Source of the DNA: Parietaria judaica
Taxonomy: Eukaryota > Streptophyta > Magnoliopsida > Rosales > Urticaceae
Direction: 5' to 3'
Assembly: GCA_954871525.1 (NCBI GenBank)
Contig: OX940863.1
Location: 39,542,501 to 39,606,500 of the forward strand
Length of the DNA: 64,000 nt
The notes under the pieces were generated by a model that saw only the letters and a list, made by a program, of their open reading frames with translations, was not told the origin of the DNA and searched no databases. Below, piece after piece: positions 60,852 to 64,000 of the stretch. The number at the start of each line of letters is the position of its first letter. The first letter of the stretch is position 1. A program made the translations under genes and the position numbers.

Positions 60852-62856
60852 TCATGTAAATGGAAAGAAAATTGAAATAAATGCATATTCGTTTTTATTA
60901 TTATTATTTTTATTTTAGACTTTAATAAATTGTAAAAATATAATCTTGGCCTTCTTCAGGGAGTGTTATTATTTTATTTTCTTATTGTGTTTATATTTTT
61001 ATAAAGTGATTGTTATAAAAGTTCATGTGAAGTTTTTAATTGAACACATATTCCAGAAGAGAAGATCTAAAGGTACGAGTTGCATAAAAAATTAATACAC
61101 ATATTCGAGTTGTTGAACTTCTATTTTGTACCGGAAATGAAAGTAGATATAGAATTGGAGGCAAAAAGTAGCTTATTATTTAACACTGGCTAATTCGTAG
61201 TTTAGTTTATTAAACAAAAAAAAAAATTAACTTGAGACAATATATACTGTACATAACGTTCAATAGATCTCAAACCATGATTTTTCAGTATTGAAATGGG
61301 TTTGGTAATATTTATTTAAAAATTATTAGAAAATGATTATATATTATTATTATTTATATGTCCATTGTATAATTTTCATTACTATGTTCCCATTTATTAA
61401 TACTCTAATATTCATTTGAGTTACGTCTGCAATGTCATTAAGAATTCTAGCAATAAAGAATGACATTACGGTGTATTATTACAAATAATTTTTATATACA
61501 TACATAAAGTAAAATCTCTAAGAGATGACATGACATTGTAGAATAGAAGAATGATGAAAATCCAATTATTTCAGATTTTGTATTTTTTTTTACATAAAAA
61601 ACAACATCGGCTCATTAATTTCATACCAATTATAATGGAAGAGTGGTGACATGCAGGTTATGAATGATCTGCAGTATAACGTAATTAAAAAAAAAAAAAG
61701 ACCTTTGGCTATTCCCTCATTTATTTCTTCAATAGTTAAAGGTGGTTGTCTCTAAGTTTTATAACGTTTTATTTATCAATGACCTTTCATGTATGTATCT
61801 AAAAAATCCATAAAACCATATCGTCACTATTAATCATTCTGCATCACCATCTCCCTAAGATTCATCTGAGTACGTTGCCGATAATGGAAGTTCGTTTTCT
61901 CATTTCAGGAAAACTCCATCTTCAATATGTATATAATTTGATTTATTTGAATCTATGTATTACCGTGTTGCATTTTCTTAACATGTGTTAATTATTAGTG
62001 TTGTGTTTGATTTATCTCTGCCTCGCTGATTTTACCTCACGACTAAAAAAAATCACATTTTTCTATGATTCTCAACGGTATATACTATAACTGTTTACTG
62101 TTCTTCACGAGCTATTCAAGATATTTTTGCAATTTCTACTTGCTCAATATTTGAACGTAAATGAGCATATATATTTCTACTCAATTACTTAGTTGATCTA
62201 GCATATGTTAATATTTTATAATTTACAATAAATACTTCAAACTATATTTATATATATGTATAGAGAAATTATTACATGTTGAGAGGTTTCTTACATACCG
62301 TGGGTAACTTGGATAAGTTTTATTATATGCAAATAGTTATTATTTCAAGTTTGATTGTTTTTGCATGTTGTGTATGTATATTTTTCATTTTTGTTTTGGT
62401 CTGTTTTTATTCTCTCAGTAAGAAAAACCGAAGTAATTTCTTATAACATTTCATTTGAGTGGTTATTGAACCATTTATAGGACAGTTTGATAATTTTATA
62501 TTTCAAAAGCAACACATGATAATTCCAATCTCATCAATTGTAAGTTGAATGGCTAATTTATGATAATATATTAAGAAATAACATATTAATGATAATTTCA
62601 TGTATTATTGTTTTCTTACTTATAGATTATTTCTCAAATTAAGACAGATTCTTCTATTTTACATCCCTACTTATTTTAAAGACAAAGATTTCTCCTACCG
62701 GTCAATTTTTTTTCTTCTTTCAAATTTAATATATTTATAAATGTATATGTGCAACTTTATAACATAAAAACGACTAAAAATACCAAAAAGTTTTATCTAA
62801 ATATACATATAGAAGATTACTTTCGCCACCGCGCGAAGCGCGGTGCCGTCCACTAG
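59274..62856 (+). mobile_element. Non-autonomous Helitron (3583 bp)
   Basis: The 5' end is TC (TCTATATATATATATAAAAG) preceded by A (59273). The 3' end is CTAG at 62853-62856 followed by T (62857). A perfect hairpin CACCGCGC-GAA-GCGCGGTG occupies 62827-62845, seven bases before the CTAG. TC start, CTRR end, a GC-rich hairpin just inside the 3' end, insertion between A and T and no target-site duplication or inverted repeats are the Helitron signature. No Rep/helicase coding sequence is present, so it is non-autonomous. A second Helitron-like start (ATACATAAAGTAAAATCTCT) near 61500 may mark a nested or older truncated copy sharing the 3' end. Confidence 0.85.
60760..60850. repeat. Compound (TA)n(TG)n microsatellite
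   Basis: About 47 bp of TA repeat run directly into about 44 bp of TG repeat, inside the Helitron. Alternating purine-pyrimidine of this length can adopt Z-DNA or cruciform structure and is prone to length change. Confidence 0.95.
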
Positions 62857-64000
62857 TTTGAGTAATGACAACATAATGATAAACATATAAAGGCAAAAGT
62901 AATATAAAGATAAAATTACAAAGGCAAGAGTTCGATATAACGGGTAAAAAGCTTCATTATAAGGACAAAAATACAAAGTCAGAAATGTTAAAAAATGTTT
63001 GTCAAGAATATATGTAGATGCAGGTCCCTTCTCATCTTCATGTGTGTCTTACTAGGGTTTTTCTTTTAATATTTAAGCTAGGGTTTTTCTTTTAATATTA
63101 AGACGTTTGAATGTTAATGTAGGTATGAGATTTCGAAAGGGTGTTTGAGAACTTATGCATGAAATAGTATGAATTTATTTTGAATAAATATGAAATTTTC
63201 TCAACCGAAGGTCAAATTTAAAAATAAAAAATATTTAAGAAAAACAGTACTTAAACAAAAAAAATTATTGCAAAAAACGTAATAAAAGAAAAGAAGTTTA
63301 TTACACTTGATTTTAGAACCTTAGGGTTAAGAGTCGATGAAAATAAAATTAAAGAATAAAAATAAAATTCTCACTGAAAGACGCAACAAGAAAATAAAAT
63401 TAAAGAAAGAAAATAAAATTCTCATGAAAGCAACAAGAATATAAAGCACAACACGTTACGAGGGTGTTGAGAAGTCCCGTCAGTTAATAATTTGAATTTG
63501 AGTTTAGATCATCGAGACCTTAAAAGAGAACGAAATTCAGAATGGAATGGTTTTGATCATCGATTTATTAGTAAAAAAACCTTATCGGACATTTGGATTG
63601 CCTCTACGTGAGAGTTGAACCCTCGATGGGACAATTCACCCGCCGGTTTTACCAATTTTCTCAGTTCGTTAAAAGAATGAAATTGGCTGATATTCCTAGC
63701 GAGCGACAACTCGGTAGGCCGCCCAATTAACTTGGAGTACATTTGCTACCTACAGATACTTAGCTGGCCTAAAAAAAAAAACAGAAGAATGTGATACAAT
63801 GTAGCAACCAGAACCTACATCTTAAACCTTGGAAAGAATCCAAGAAGAGAACTAACAAACAGACTGCTCCTCCTAGTGAAAGAGCTTTATACACATCCTA
63901 AGGACGACATTCAAATCAAGGTCCCAAAATTTAAAAGACAAGACCGCTACAACAGATTTCTTGGAAAAGAAACGACCACAACAAATGTCAACCAAGAGAC
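62857..64000. other. AT-rich intergenic DNA at the window end
   Basis: No recognisable gene. A 61-residue minus-strand frame (63557-63742, MYSKLIGRPTELSLARNIS) is unrecognised. A short direct repeat of tagggtttttcttttaatat occurs twice at 63053-63102. From 63780 to the edge the composition is more balanced and purine-rich, possibly the beginning of something that continues past the window. Confidence 0.4.

Noticed and set aside
63557..63742. 61-residue minus-strand frame near the window end
   Set aside because: No recognisable motif, no splice context and surrounding DNA is non-coding; noted only in the regional entry.

Overview
This is a stretch of a eudicot nuclear genome. The evidence is multi-exon genes with GT-AG introns and an AT-rich background, a nuclear gene for a chloroplast NDH subunit, a plant-type tRNA-Ala, and nested plant LTR retrotransposons, hAT and Mutator-like elements and a Helitron. 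I cannot name the species. Coordinates, splice sites and target-site duplications (TSDs) were read by eye; no alignment or database search was run. Family names are from recognition.

Layout. 1-18045 is repeats: a minus-strand Ty3/gypsy derivative (3' LTR 507-1952, PPT, gag remnant, a long non-pol ORF region to about 6770), LTR fragments, a 2.46 kb solo LTR (8391-10846), a small frameshifted host gene (12130-12503), MITE pieces and a dead Ty1/copia pol (15769-17823). 18060-22174 holds a decayed SRP54 copy, preceded by inverted scraps of the same gene and interrupted by a hAT element that itself carries a Mutator-like MITE. 23924-24914 is a 991 bp near-perfect palindrome ending about 170 bp before the NdhS start codon. 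25088-27691 holds NdhS (+) and a convergent three-exon small gene (-). 28458-34209 is two related solo LTRs in opposite orientation 47 bp apart, one containing a third. 35401-37411 is a seven-exon PH-domain gene. 38257-39109 is another solo LTR, and 39630-44084 is a complete hAT transposon with an apparently intact two-exon transposase. 44978-46660 is a repeat-rich unit with duplicated GC-rich gene-like pieces. 46904-54963 holds two convergent genes: an organellar RNA pseudouridine synthase (+, 9 exons) and a plastid-type PPR-like/zinc-ribbon/coiled-coil protein (-, 12 exons), with a hAT MITE between them. A tRNA-Ala(CGC) follows at 55120-55192. The rest is a palindromic-ended DNA element split by a solo LTR, a foldback MITE, a 3.58 kb Helitron and AT-rich DNA.

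How it fits together. The host genes that look intact are NdhS, the small three-exon gene, the PH protein, the pseudouridine synthase, the PPR-like protein and the tRNA. Two clusters resemble Arabidopsis gene order as I remember it (At4g23885/23890/23895 and At1g78910/78915), which suggests two ancestral gene blocks spread apart by transposons. The most noteworthy items are the complete hAT element, the long palindrome at the NdhS promoter, the SRP54 inverted scraps, the hAT insertion exactly on an SRP54 splice donor, the well-bounded Helitron, and the concentration of GC-AG introns in the two neighbouring organelle-protein genes.
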